A stretch of 64,000 nucleotides of DNA from the NCBI RefSeq assembly GCF_014695575.1, contig NZ_JACJOO010000075.1, positions 104,900 to 168,899 of the forward strand, in the 5' to 3' direction. The stretch's first letter is position 1. The number at the start of each line of letters is the position of its first letter. Shown here piece after piece: positions 42,956 to 52,500 of this stretch. The stretch is from Leptolyngbya sp. FACHB-8. Lineage in GTDB: Bacteria > Cyanobacteriota > Cyanobacteriia > Elainellales > Elainellaceae. The notes beneath the pieces were generated by a model. The model saw only the letters and a list, made by a program, of their open reading frames with translations. It was not told the origin of the DNA and did not search any database. The translations under genes were made by a program, and so were the position numbers.

Positions 42956-44041
42956 ATGGGTAACCAAAGTTTGGGTAAGCGCCCATCTCTTTTAATCGTC
43001 GATGATGAACTCGACAATTTTGATGTCCTCGAAACCCTCCTGCTGCGGGAAGGCTATGACCTCCACTATGCCCCTCATGGCGTGGCGGCTTTAGCATTTC
43101 TAGAAAGCTCACCACCCGATGCCATACTACTGGATGTGATGATGCCCGGGATGGATGGCATTGAGGTGTGCCGACGCATCAAATCCAGCCCGACCTGGAA
43201 CCATCTTCCCATCATTATGGTGACAGCCCTCACGGCGAAGGAGGATCTTGCCCGCTGTCTGGATGCCGGGGCCGATGACTTCATCAGCAAGCCGGTAAAT
43301 GCCCAGGAGTTGCGCGCCCGTGTTCGCTCGATGTTGCGGATTAAACAGCAGCACGACAACTTACAAAGCGTCATGCAATTACGGGAGGACATGGTCAACA
43401 TGATGGTGCATGACCTACGCACTCCCCTGGCGATCATCCTCATGGCCGCGTACATCATGAAGATGCCCGATCGCACCCCTGAAGAACTGGATAAAAATGT
43501 TGATCGCATTGAGCAAGCCGGATATCAACTGCAATCGCAGATTGATAGCCTGTTGCTCATGGCAAAACTAGAATCAGGGACGATGGCACTGAATCGGACG
43601 AGCGTTGACCTACATCATCTCTGTCTGGCAGCGGTCGATGAGTTTGAGGGAATTGCCAGCCAGCGTCAGGTAACCCTTACGGCTAAACTGCCACCTGCTG
43701 GTCATTTGATTACAGTCGATGCCAATATCTTTCGCCGAGTTATCGACAATCTTTTGTCAAATGCTATCAAGTTTTCCTGCCTTGACAGTGAAGTAGTTTT
43801 AGAGATGGAATATCTTAGCTCAGGAAACGCAATGATCCGAGTGAAGGACTCTGGTTTTGGCGTTAACGCCGCGGTGAAGCAAAGTATTTTCGAGAAGTTT
43901 GAAATTGGTACATTTCTTGAAAATGTGCCTCAAATTGGCTTGGGGCTGGCGTTTTGCCGAATGGCGATTGAAGCCCATGGCGGCAAGATTACTGTAGAAG
44001 ACAATATTCCCCAAGGGGCTATTTTCTCGGTGTACTTGTAA
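42956..44041 (+). CDS. Response regulator-histidine kinase, paralogue of 35810-36958
   Basis: A 361-residue protein with receiver (Asp60 in LLDVMMPG, Lys112 in SKPVN), HisKA (His152 in MVHDLRTPLAII) and HATPase (QIGLGLAFCRMAIEAHGG near 330). It starts 14 bp after the giant hybrid kinase stop and is probably cotranscribed with it, suggesting a phosphorelay. No DNA-binding output is present. Compared with its paralogue the HisKA region is canonical. Confidence 0.9.
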   Translation: MGNQSLGKRPSLLIVDDELDNFDVLETLLLREGYDLHYAPHGVAALAFLESSPPDAILLDVMMPGMDGIEVCRRIKSSPTWNHLPIIMVTALTAKEDLARCLDAGADDFISKPVNAQELRARVRSMLRIKQQHDNLQSVMQLREDMVNMMVHDLRTPLAIILMAAYIMKMPDRTPEELDKNVDRIEQAGYQLQSQIDSLLLMAKLESGTMALNRTSVDLHHLCLAAVDEFEGIASQRQVTLTAKLPPAGHLITVDANIFRRVIDNLLSNAIKFSCLDSEVVLEMEYLSSGNAMIRVKDSGFGVNAAVKQSIFEKFEIGTFLENVPQIGLGLAFCRMAIEAHGGKITVEDNIPQGAIFSVYL

Positions 44042-44458
44042 GTTCACAATTCCAGCAACAAGTAAAAAACGGTTCTAAGCCCATATATAACCCTTTCTGA
44101 TCGGATGGGGTATGAGAGATGGATGTGGGACGAAGTTTCACATCCATCTCTCATACCTCACCCGATCAGAAAATACTGTAAATGGTACAAAACAGTTGAT
44201 TGATAACGTGCGATGTATTGCTTATATGTTACGCAGGACTTGATAAATCCCATCCCTGGAGGATGTTTAGAGTTTAAATTTCTTGTAGGCTAATCCACGG
44301 ATAAATTAGTCTTTTAACATGTTAGCGTCAATGCCTGCGGGCTTGTCTGAGTTGACAATATACCCGTGCTCCAGGGATTTTGGTTACTCTAATTTCATAC
44401 TTCATGCCAATTTATCCCGTTAATTAAATCAGGTGACTTCAACCCAGAGATTCTATCC
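44042..44458. other. Intergenic region 417 bp
   Basis: Contains the palindrome 44094-44172 shortly after the kinase stop, then ~280 bp of AT-rich sequence leading to the MerA-like gene. No RNA gene seen. Confidence 0.5.
44094..44172. repeat. 79-bp palindrome after the kinase cluster
   Basis: Arms TTTCTGATCGG then GTATGAGAGATGGATGTG, complements on the right with a small asymmetry near TGGGGTATG / CATACCTCA. The right arm resembles decayed sequence at ~35535-35585. Confidence 0.8.
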
Positions 44459-46006
44459 ATGACATCCTTCATTCAACAGGAACCTGCACTTCAGCCACTG
44501 GATGCCTACAACCAGCAACTCATGGCACAAGTGCACCCGCCGGATTGGGTCAATCCTCAACCAGCGGATTGCTACGACCTGGTGGTGGTTGGGGCGGGAA
44601 CGGCTGGATTGGTCGTGGCAGCAGGTGCAGCAGGATTAGGGTTAGGGCTGAAAGTGGCTCTGATTGAAAAAAGCTTGATGGGAGGCGATTGCCTCAATGT
44701 CGGGTGTGTACCGTCTAAGTGCGTAATTCGCTCCTCGCGAGTGGTAGCGGATATGCGTGATTCCGCAGCATTTGGAATTCAGCCACCGGAGGCGATCGCC
44801 ATCGACTTCCCCGCTGTTATGGAGCGCATGCGGCGCATCCGAGCCGAAATCAGTCCTCACGATTCTGTAGAACGGTTTCAGAAGTTGGGGATTGATGTGT
44901 TTTTGGGACGAGCGAAGTTTGTGGATGGAGGGGCGATCGCTGTTCAAGACAGCCTCCTGCGTTTCAAAAAAGCTGTCATTGCCACTGGAGCCCGTGCCAG
45001 CTCACCTGATATTCCTGGCCTCGAAGAAGTTGGCTATTTAACGAATGAAACTGTCTTTTCCTTAACTCAGCGGCCGCAACGCTTCGGGGTGATTGGAGGC
45101 GGCCCAATCGGGTGTGAAATGGCTCAGGCATTTCAGCGGTTAGGCAGTGAGGTAACACTGCTGCACAATCGCAGCCACCTGCTCGACCGCGAAGATATCG
45201 ATGCCGCCGACATTATCCAGCAACAGTTCCAACGGGAGAAAGTGAACCTATTGCTGGATGCCACCATTGAACGAGTCGAGAAGACGGATGCGGGCAAGGT
45301 GATTCACTATCGCCAGAGTGGTGAGTTGAAAACCGTTGTAGTGGATGAGATTTTAGTGGGAGCGGGGCGATCGCCCAACGTAGAAGGGCTCAACCTGGAA
45401 GCAGTTGGAGTCGAGTACGACACCCACAAGGGCGTCAAGGTAAACGACTACCTCCAAACTACCCATCCGCGCATTTATGCAGCTGGCGACATCTGCATGA
45501 ACTGGAAGTTCACCCACGCTGCCGATGCTGCTGCCCGTATCGTGATTAAAAATACGCTGTTTGCCCCCTTTGGCCTGGGCCGTAGCAAGCTCAGTAGTTT
45601 AGTCATGCCCTGGGTTACCTATACCGACCCAGAGATTGCGCACGTGGGGCTATACGAAGCAGAAGCCCAGGCTCAAGGCTTGAAGACTCAAACCATCACG
45701 ATTCCGATGTCGGACGTTGACCGAGCGATGGCTGATGGTGAGACTGAAGGATTTGTCAAAATCTTACACCAGCAAGGTTCCGACAAGATTTTGGGAGCAA
45801 CGATTGTGGCTCGTCATGCGGGAGAGATGATTAGTGAGGTGACGTTGGCGATCGTCACTAAACAAGGCCTTAGCGCCCTTTCTGGTGTGATTCATCCCTA
45901 CCCAACTCAAGCGGAAGGGATTAAGAAAGCAGCAGATACGTATCGACGCACGTTGTTGACCCCTCGAACGCGATCGTTCCTTAAGTTGCTGACCCGATTT
46001 AGTTAG
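44459..46006 (+). CDS. Mercuric reductase-like FAD/NAD(P)-disulfide oxidoreductase
   Basis: A 515-residue flavoprotein of the pyridine nucleotide-disulfide family. An FAD-binding VVVGAGTAGLV, a redox-active Cys pair in GGDCLNVGCVPSKC (from ~76), NAD(P)-binding GVIGGGPIGCEMAQAF, AAGDICMNWKFTH and the C-terminal dimerisation HPYPTQAEGIKKAAD are all present. It lacks the N-terminal metal-binding domain and C-terminal vicinal Cys of true MerA. The substrate is therefore unlikely to be Hg(II) and is unknown. It is followed 28 bp later by a TVP38-family membrane protein, a pairing I recall in other cyanobacteria. Confidence 0.85.
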   Translation: MTSFIQQEPALQPLDAYNQQLMAQVHPPDWVNPQPADCYDLVVVGAGTAGLVVAAGAAGLGLGLKVALIEKSLMGGDCLNVGCVPSKCVIRSSRVVADMRDSAAFGIQPPEAIAIDFPAVMERMRRIRAEISPHDSVERFQKLGIDVFLGRAKFVDGGAIAVQDSLLRFKKAVIATGARASSPDIPGLEEVGYLTNETVFSLTQRPQRFGVIGGGPIGCEMAQAFQRLGSEVTLLHNRSHLLDREDIDAADIIQQQFQREKVNLLLDATIERVEKTDAGKVIHYRQSGELKTVVVDEILVGAGRSPNVEGLNLEAVGVEYDTHKGVKVNDYLQTTHPRIYAAGDICMNWKFTHAADAAARIVIKNTLFAPFGLGRSKLSSLVMPWVTYTDPEIAHVGLYEAEAQAQGLKTQTITIPMSDVDRAMADGETEGFVKILHQQGSDKILGATIVARHAGEMISEVTLAIVTKQGLSALSGVIHPYPTQAEGIKKAADTYRRTLLTPRTRSFLKLLTRFS

Positions 46007-46034
46007 CAACATTCGCACTTCAACAGACTCTACA

Positions 46035-46814
46035 ATGACAGCGCACGCTACGAAAGAACTCATCATGGATTGGAGCCGAATTATCGGACAGTGGGTTTTG
46101 CGGGGAATTTATGGGGTAGGAGTGGGGGCGATCGCTAACCTCCTCTTCACCTTCCCAGCCTTAGCCCAAGAAACCGAAGCTGGATTCAATCCCCAGGACT
46201 TGCTGCGTAATGCCCTGGAATGGATTGATAGTCTGGGAATTTTAGGCGGCATTGCTTTTATTGGCCTATACGTCGTGGCAACGGTCGCCTTTCTGCCGGG
46301 GTCCATTTTGACGCTGGGAGCAGGGGTTGTTTTTGGTGTGGTGATGGGTTCGGTTTATGTGTTTGTGGGGGCGACGCTGGGGGCGATCGCTGCCTTTTTA
46401 GTCGGTCGTTATGTAGCACGCGATCGCATCAGTAAAAAAATCGCAGGCAATCCAAACTTTGCCGCTATTGATCAGGCTGTTGCCCAAGAAGGATTTAAGA
46501 TCGTTCTCCTGACACGGCTTTCCCCCGTCTTTCCGTTCAATCTACTCAACTATTCTTTTGGTATCACAGGTGTGTCTTTGCGAGATTACGCACTCGGTTC
46601 CATCGGCATGATTCCCGGCACCCTGATGTATGTCTACATTGGTTCCCTGGCAGGAGATATTGCGCGGATTGGAACCGAAGGACAACCCACGGATCCGACA
46701 CTGCAATGGGTGATTCGGATTGTAGGTTTTATTGCCACAGTTGCCGTTACAGTTTACGTGACCCGGCTTGCTCAAAAAGCTTTGGCTGAACGAGTACCAT
46801 CACCAGGCGAATAA
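46035..46814 (+). CDS. TVP38/TMEM64 (DedA-like) family membrane protein
   Basis: A 259-residue inner-membrane protein with ~6 hydrophobic segments and the family core FLPGSILTLGAGVVFGVVMG ... LTRLSPVFPFNLLNYSFG ... MIPGTLMYVYIGS. Family members are linked to lipid scrambling or undecaprenyl-phosphate recycling; the specific role is unknown. A second in-frame ATG at 46065 (MDWSRIIGQ) is an alternative start. It probably forms an operon with the upstream flavoprotein. Confidence 0.85.
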   Translation: MTAHATKELIMDWSRIIGQWVLRGIYGVGVGAIANLLFTFPALAQETEAGFNPQDLLRNALEWIDSLGILGGIAFIGLYVVATVAFLPGSILTLGAGVVFGVVMGSVYVFVGATLGAIAAFLVGRYVARDRISKKIAGNPNFAAIDQAVAQEGFKIVLLTRLSPVFPFNLLNYSFGITGVSLRDYALGSIGMIPGTLMYVYIGSLAGDIARIGTEGQPTDPTLQWVIRIVGFIATVAVTVYVTRLAQKALAERVPSPGE

Positions 46815-46854
46815 AAAGAATGAGGGCAGCGCTTAGCGCTACCCTCATTCTTTT
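46813..46854. terminator. Bidirectional terminator
   Basis: Stem AAAAGAATGAGGGCAGCGC pairs with GCGCTACCCTCATTCTTTT around TTA; an A-run on one side and a T-run on the other serve the convergent TVP38 and ctaE transcripts. Confidence 0.85.
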
Positions 46855-46904
46855 CATAGGCAGATTGTACGGTACACAGCACAGCACAACTCTGTGGTGG
46901 AGAT

Positions 46905-47528
46905 TTAGAACTGAGTCAGAATGTATAGCAAGCTGAACAGAACAATCCAGATGATATCGACGAAGTGCCAGTAAATCTCAGCCATCTCGATGCCGACGTG
47001 CTTGTGTGAGTTGTAGTGGTCAGGGCGGCGCGATCGCCACAGCACCCCTAAAATTAGCAGCAACCCGACGAACACGTGCAAACCGTGGAAGCCCGTCATC
47101 AAATAGAAGCAGTTCGAGAAGATATTGGTCGCCAGCCCATAGCCCAGAGTCATGTATTCATACACCTGACCGAGGAGGAAGACCGCACCCATAATAGCGG
47201 TAATGATGTACCACTTACGGAAGCCTGCCACATCATCTTTCTTGATAGCGACATCGCCCAGGTGGATCACAAAGCTACTGGACACCAGAATGATGGTGTT
47301 GACGGTGGGTACTAACAGCTCCACCTCTGTGCCCTCAGGAGGCCACTGGGAAGCAATGCCCCGAAGCAGGAGATAAGCGACGAAGAACCCGCCAAACATC
47401 AGAGACTCGGAAGCCAGGAAGGTTAGCAGTCCCCACACACGCAGGTCGGGATGCTCCTCATGATGGGCCACTTCTGTATGGGCAGCCGTGGTGATGGTGG
47501 TATCAGTGGGGACAGTTGAACCTTGCAT
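46905..47528 (-). CDS. ctaE: Cytochrome c oxidase subunit III
   Basis: A 207-residue polytopic subunit of the aa3-type terminal oxidase. Motifs: WGLLTFLASESLMFGGFFVAY near residue 32, LGDVAIKKDD, YLMTGFHGLHVFVGLLLIL, and the C-terminal EIYWHFVDIIWIVLFSLLY. It is the shorter five-helix form common in cyanobacteria. It is the last gene of the ctaC-ctaD-ctaE cluster, 91 bp after ctaD. Confidence 0.96.
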   Translation of the reverse strand: MQGSTVPTDTTITTAAHTEVAHHEEHPDLRVWGLLTFLASESLMFGGFFVAYLLLRGIASQWPPEGTEVELLVPTVNTIILVSSSFVIHLGDVAIKKDDVAGFRKWYIITAIMGAVFLLGQVYEYMTLGYGLATNIFSNCFYLMTGFHGLHVFVGLLLILGVLWRSRRPDHYNSHKHVGIEMAEIYWHFVDIIWIVLFSLLYILTQF

Positions 47529-47619
47529 AAGTCAGAGAGGAAGGTAAAGGGATCAGCAGATGAAACAGTGAGGCCAAAACCCATCCACAAATGGCTGGGA
47601 TTAAGCTCTGGCCCCTTGG

Positions 47620-49293
47620 TCAGGAGATCGGTGAATCTTCCACCTTCGCAGACACAGGACTACGATGTGCTTTGTCCATCCCGTAGTCATAGGGGCCATG
47701 CTCCAGCACTGGCAGCACTTCCCAATTCTCGATGATGGGGGGTGAGCTCGTCGTCCACTCTAGGGTCAATGCGTTCCAGGGATTGTCTCCTGCTTTCTTA
47801 CCCTTCATCCAGCTCCAGATGATGTTGACGGTGAAGGGAATGACCGAAGCGGCCAGAACATAAGCCCCGAAGGTACAGATTTGGTTGATGAACTCAAACT
47901 GTGGATCGTACATCGCGACCCGGCGAGGCATCCCCTGCAAGCCCAACGTATGCATGGGCAGGAAGGTAAGATTGGTGCCGATGAAGGTCATAACGAAGTG
48001 CACAACACCCAGAGGCTCATTCAAGAAACGCCCGGTAATTTTGGGGAACCAGTGATAGATTCCGGCATAAATGCCGAACACGGAGCCGCCAAATAGAACG
48101 TAGTGGAAGTGGGCCACCACATAGTAGGTATCGTGGACGTGAACGTCGAAGGGAGCAGCCCCCATGGTGACACCGCTGATCCCACCAAATACGAACATCG
48201 ACAGCAGCCCCACCGAAAACAGCATGGCGCTCGTCAGGCGAATCTTGCCACCCCACAGAGTTGCAACCCAACTGAAGATTTTTACCCCAGTCGGCACCGC
48301 CACAATCAGTGTGGAGATCGTAAAGAACAGACGCATCCAGGGAGGGGTGCCGCTGGTGAACATGTGGTGGACCCACACAAACAGACCCACAACACAGATG
48401 GCAAGGCTGGAGTAGGCGATCGCCTTATATCCGAAAATCGGCTTCCGGGCGTGAACCGGAATCACCTCCGACATGATGCCGAAGATGGGCAAAATCATCA
48501 GATACACCGCCGGGTGCGAATAGAACCAGAACAAGTGCTGATAAATGATGACGTTACCACCGGCATCAGGCTTAAAGAAGGAGGTACCAAAGTTGATGTC
48601 AAACAACAGCAACGTTAGACCCGCCGCCAACACCGGGGTGGAGAACAGCGCCAGAGCTGAGGTTGCCAACATCGCCCAGCAAAACAGTGGCATGTCATTC
48701 AACGCCATGCTGGGAACACGCATTTTGAGAATGGTCACCAGGAAGTTCACCGCCCCCAAAATGGAAGAAGTCCCCACCAGCACGATCGCCAAAATCCACA
48801 TGGACTGCGCCGTGTTAGCGGTCACTTCACTCAACGGTGGGTAAGCGGTCCATCCCGTTTGAGAACCCCCAAAGAAGAAGCTGCCGAGGATCAACAGACC
48901 CGCAGGGGGGTTGAGCCAGTAGGCGATCGCATTCAACTTAGGAAATGCCATATCCCGTGCCCCAATCATCAGAGGCACCAGATAGTTACCGAAGCCACCA
49001 ATGGCCGCTGGCACAATCCACAGGAAGATCATGATTGTCCCGTGGTTGGTCAAAAAGGCGTTATAGAGGCTGGGGTCAATAAAGTCAGGGTCAGGGGTGG
49101 CTAATTCGGTACGCATCGCCACGGCCATCAACCCACCAATCAGGTAGAAGATAAACGAGGTCACCAGGTACTGGATGCCAATCACCTTGTGGTCAACGTT
49201 AAAGGTGAAGTAGTCATACCACTTCCAGGCTTTATGGGGGCTACCGTGGTCGGCCACCAACGAGGTGTCGAGGGGTACTTGGGCTTGGGTCAT
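47620..49293 (-). CDS. ctaD: Cytochrome c oxidase subunit I
   Basis: A 557-residue catalytic subunit with 12 helices. Heme a and a3/CuB ligands are visible: FLTNHGTIMIFLW, the HLFWFYSHPAVY motif with the His-Tyr cross-link residues, VWVHHMF, and HDTYYVVAHFHYVLFGG. It reduces O2 to water with proton pumping in plasma and thylakoid membranes. The C-terminal ~60 residues are hydrophilic. Between ctaC and ctaE in the standard order. Confidence 0.98.
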   Translation of the reverse strand: MTQAQVPLDTSLVADHGSPHKAWKWYDYFTFNVDHKVIGIQYLVTSFIFYLIGGLMAVAMRTELATPDPDFIDPSLYNAFLTNHGTIMIFLWIVPAAIGGFGNYLVPLMIGARDMAFPKLNAIAYWLNPPAGLLILGSFFFGGSQTGWTAYPPLSEVTANTAQSMWILAIVLVGTSSILGAVNFLVTILKMRVPSMALNDMPLFCWAMLATSALALFSTPVLAAGLTLLLFDINFGTSFFKPDAGGNVIIYQHLFWFYSHPAVYLMILPIFGIMSEVIPVHARKPIFGYKAIAYSSLAICVVGLFVWVHHMFTSGTPPWMRLFFTISTLIVAVPTGVKIFSWVATLWGGKIRLTSAMLFSVGLLSMFVFGGISGVTMGAAPFDVHVHDTYYVVAHFHYVLFGGSVFGIYAGIYHWFPKITGRFLNEPLGVVHFVMTFIGTNLTFLPMHTLGLQGMPRRVAMYDPQFEFINQICTFGAYVLAASVIPFTVNIIWSWMKGKKAGDNPWNALTLEWTTSSPPIIENWEVLPVLEHGPYDYGMDKAHRSPVSAKVEDSPIS

Positions 49294-49349
49294 AACCAGA
49301 ATTCAAATCTGTTTAAGTGGGCAGTTGCAAGCGGGTCAAAAGACGGGCT

Positions 49350-50363
49350 TCAGGAGGGTTGGAGCTGTGCTAGAGCTTGGGAGGTCACTCCCATCTCGGC
49401 CGCATAAGGCTGTAAATACTCTGGATCAGACATGCTTGCGGTGCTAACGGCCACGGGAGGTTGGGCTACCGCTGCGGTCGCTGGACGGTTAGTTGTTACC
49501 CAACTGTCATAATCCTCAGGGGTATGAACCATGATTTGTGTCCGCATACCCCCGTGGTAGCTACCGCACAATTCCGCACAAACTACGGGATACTGGCCCA
49601 CCTTGCTGGCCACAAACCGGAGACCTGATTCAACCCCAGGTAGAGCATCCTGCTTCAAGCGGAACTGGGGTACCCAGAAGGAGTGAATGACATCTTGAGC
49701 GGTCAGGTTAAGCTGTACCGTCTTACCTTCAGGAATATGCAGCTCACCCGAAACAATGCCGCTATCCGGGTAGGTGAAAATCCAGGCGAATTGCATCCCG
49801 GTGACATTCACCACCACATCAGCTCTCATGCGGTTCGAACCCGGTGAGGCACCGAATCCATATTCGGGTTCATAGTCGTCGCCACCGTTGGGAGCCTGGG
49901 CCATCAAAGGCATCGTATCCCCAGCCACAGGCGTGTTTTGATCCATGTTTTGAGCAACGACTGCACTGGGGTGTTGGTGACCCAACATGGGGTGGCTACC
50001 GGGAGACAGGCCGCCCATTTCCTGGAAGACGTTAACGCTATAAACGCCGAGACCAATCACGATGATGGCAGGAATAGCAGTCCAGAAGGCTTCCAGGGGT
50101 AGGTTCCCTTCGATAGGTTCACCATCGCCTGTATCCCCAGGCCGACGACGAAACATCACCAGAAAAATGATGATGGCTCCCTGAACAACGATGAACAGGG
50201 CCGTACCAATGGTCACCATCAGGTCAAACAAACCATCAACCAGGGGAGCATCTGTCGAGGCTTGCTCCGGTAAAAGGCCATGGTTCTGCCCAACCCAGAG
50301 GCTAATCAGAGTGACCAGAATACCGGCAGTAAGGGTAAGGAGTGAGGCTGGTATTTGCTTCAT
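49350..50363 (-). CDS. ctaC: Cytochrome c oxidase subunit II
   Basis: A 337-residue subunit with two N-terminal transmembrane helices and a periplasmic CuA domain. The CuA site is CAELCGSYHGGM preceded by DVIHSFWVPQF. A Met/Gly/His-rich insertion (GLSPGSHPMLGHQHPSAVVAQN and onward, residues ~115-155) lies between the second helix and the CuA barrel and is longer than in most subunit II proteins. No heme-binding CxxCH is present, so it is not the caa3 form. First gene of the cluster. Confidence 0.96.
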   Translation of the reverse strand: MKQIPASLLTLTAGILVTLISLWVGQNHGLLPEQASTDAPLVDGLFDLMVTIGTALFIVVQGAIIIFLVMFRRRPGDTGDGEPIEGNLPLEAFWTAIPAIIVIGLGVYSVNVFQEMGGLSPGSHPMLGHQHPSAVVAQNMDQNTPVAGDTMPLMAQAPNGGDDYEPEYGFGASPGSNRMRADVVVNVTGMQFAWIFTYPDSGIVSGELHIPEGKTVQLNLTAQDVIHSFWVPQFRLKQDALPGVESGLRFVASKVGQYPVVCAELCGSYHGGMRTQIMVHTPEDYDSWVTTNRPATAAVAQPPVAVSTASMSDPEYLQPYAAEMGVTSQALAQLQPS

Positions 50364-51222
50364 GAGAATTTAGGGGAAAACCCAGGCAAAGGATGGCATA
50401 AGAACTGAAGTGAGATTCAGACAAGGGAGCAGGGCTGCTGCTCAGGCCGGAATTGTAGGAGAGCGACGAAGAGCGGGCGATCGCCCAAACCTGAATACTT
50501 ACAGCTAGAGTGCCACTCCCCTTGTGATACCACTGGTTTTTCAGGTATCTGGAAAACTTATGATTTACTTCAGATCAGAGGGCGATCCCCGTAGGGAAAG
50601 GATGACATTTAGTAAAGCGCTCCGTAGACATGAGTAATAGGGCTCATTCTCCAGAGTCCTTCGATCGGAAGAGAATGACGACCCCCGCTAGATAGACGTT
50701 GTTGTGAAAAAATCTAACGTTGGAAGCAAGCTCTTGTGATGCGGGTGTACTACTTCATTCTGCCGCAAGACTATCTGGAACGACCATGAAAGCTTGCATG
50801 TAAATAGCCCAAGATGCTGAGGAGTCTGAGCTGCATACATTTGAGCTCTTTAACAAATCGAAATTATTCTAATGGGTTAAAAGCGTATTTTTTATCGATT
50901 CGAAGTAACCCGACACGATTGGTTAGGGGCGTTGTATCTAACGTCTCGAACCAAGCTCAGGCAATGGTACTCCTCTAAATAGGTAGATGGGATGATTGGC
51001 GTCCAGCCGCCTATCTAGAACATGGCCTCAGATCTTTCCTGGTGGCAACTCCGTTGTTGCGACAAGACACTTGAGTTTTATGCTTTTTGCTTCATACCGC
51101 GAAAAATACAATGAGTGGGGCTGAATTGTATATTCAACCCCACTCGCTTAATAACAGGGAACGTAACTCTCCGAACTTGTCTTGAGCGATCGCCTTTCGT
51201 GGGTAGCTGCCACGAAAAGCAA
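50364..51222. other. Long intergenic region (859 bp) upstream of ctaC
   Basis: No coding region is supported. The ctaC promoter (minus strand) lies at the left. Near the right edge are hairpins 51113-51145 (GAGTGGGGCTGAAT arm) and ~51193-51219 (CTTTCGTGG / CCACGAAAAG), both 3' of the DUF3747 gene and possible terminators. The middle ~600 bp is AT-rich and could hold a small RNA; no known family recognised. Confidence 0.5.
51113..51145 (-). terminator. Hairpin 3' of the DUF3747 gene
   Basis: Stem GAGTGGGGCTGAAT / ATTCAACCCCACTC (one G-T pair) on the downstream side of the minus-strand gene; on that strand it is followed by an AT-rich ATTGTATTTTTC. Confidence 0.55.
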
Positions 51223-52500
51223 TCAATTAGTTACAGGCACCAACCGAGCAGGCAAGTTTTCCTGGCTTAAGCGTTGCAGCAAATTGTTGGCTTCATTTTC
51301 GTTATAAAACAGCCCAGCTTGCATGACAACCTGACCGTCAATCACCGTTCGGAAAGCATCCGGTACCACAGAACGTACACGACGTTGAGCTTCGGGGCTA
51401 CTGTCGCTGACAATCAGGCGATAGCCAAATCCCAGGTCAGCAGCAAGCCGATTGGAAGGTTGTGGAGTTCCCGTAGATGAACTGCCTCCGCCAAAGTTGA
51501 TGTCACGGGTGACGGGAACCACTGGAATCATACGGTCACCAGGAGGGCGATCGCCCGAAGGCGTAGGAGGTGGGGCAGGGACAGGCACCACGGCCACATC
51601 CCCCCGAGATCCGGAAGCCGAGGGAGGCGGTGGCAAGGCAGAACCCGTTACCGATGGCCCAGAAGGCCGAGTCGAGGGTGTCGGTCGGGTTTCTGGCTCA
51701 GGTACTGGAATATTGATAGGTCCGTTGGTTGAAGGCGTACGGGGAGCTTCAGCAACGGGTTGACTGGTGCTGTCAGTATTGCGGCGAGTTCGACGAACAC
51801 GACGGGTAGACCGATCATCCGGATTAGGGGGGGTAACACCGGTAGCCGAGCCGGAGGGAGAAGGAATCACAACAGGAATAGAACCGCTGGTGGAGCCAGT
51901 GCTCGGGCTGGGCTGAACCACAACCGTGGATCCACCATTGGAACGACTTGCATTGGCAACCAGGGTTGCTTCAGATTGGTCATTAGCCAGATACAGGTGC
52001 CCAAGGTCTCGGCCGTTGTAAACCCGCCGGGCAATGCGCCAGCCAGGATTTAGATAAATTCGCCCAAACTCACGGGGTAAGGCGCGGGTGCGACCAACTT
52101 CCAGAGAAGTGCCACCGCGACGGGGAGTGGCATACAGCACCATGACGTTGCCCTCTGGCCGAACCTGAAGGCGATATTGGGCACCCAGATCCTGGCCTGC
52201 TGCCCGAATGGAGTAACCATTTAGGTCAGAGGAACGACCACAAATTCCGGTGAAGTCAAAGTTCAGCAGTAAAACGTCAATCTCTTCACCATTAGCTTGC
52301 CAACAGGAACGAGCGTTGGTGATTTGTTCCAGAATTGTGAGGCGACTACCACCCGATGTAGCAACTAAAACGAAGCGGTTTTGATCAACATCTGCGGCAG
52401 AGAAGTTCGTGGCGATCGCGGCCGCCCAATTACTGGTCAATCCTAAGCCAAGACCTAATGCAGTCAGAGTTGTGAGGCGCAACCAACGTGCGAGTTTCAT
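51223..52500 (-). CDS. Exported DUF3747-type protein with C-terminal SPOR-like segment
   Basis: A 425-residue exported protein. Signal peptide MKLARWLRLTTLTALGLGLG with cleavage near residue 28. The N-terminal domain (~30-185) has RSCWQANGEEIDVLLLNFDF, TGICGRSSDLNGYSIRAAGQ and GRDLGHLYLAND, which I recognise as DUF3747. A Ser/Pro/Thr/Arg-rich linker (~190-350) follows. The last ~75 residues (GFGYRLIVSDSSPEAQRRVR ... RLSQENLPARLVPV) look SPOR-like, which would bind denuded peptidoglycan. I chose ATG 52500; the frame continues to 52575. Confidence 0.78.
   Translation of the reverse strand: MKLARWLRLTTLTALGLGLGLTSNWAAAIATNFSAADVDQNRFVLVATSGGSRLTILEQITNARSCWQANGEEIDVLLLNFDFTGICGRSSDLNGYSIRAAGQDLGAQYRLQVRPEGNVMVLYATPRRGGTSLEVGRTRALPREFGRIYLNPGWRIARRVYNGRDLGHLYLANDQSEATLVANASRSNGGSTVVVQPSPSTGSTSGSIPVVIPSPSGSATGVTPPNPDDRSTRRVRRTRRNTDSTSQPVAEAPRTPSTNGPINIPVPEPETRPTPSTRPSGPSVTGSALPPPPSASGSRGDVAVVPVPAPPPTPSGDRPPGDRMIPVVPVTRDINFGGGSSSTGTPQPSNRLAADLGFGYRLIVSDSSPEAQRRVRSVVPDAFRTVIDGQVVMQAGLFYNENEANNLLQRLSQENLPARLVPVTN

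Noticed and set aside
44459..46006. Mercury-resistance gene merA
   Set aside because: Only the core flavoprotein is present; the N-terminal metal-binding domain and the C-terminal Cys pair are missing, and there is no mer operon.
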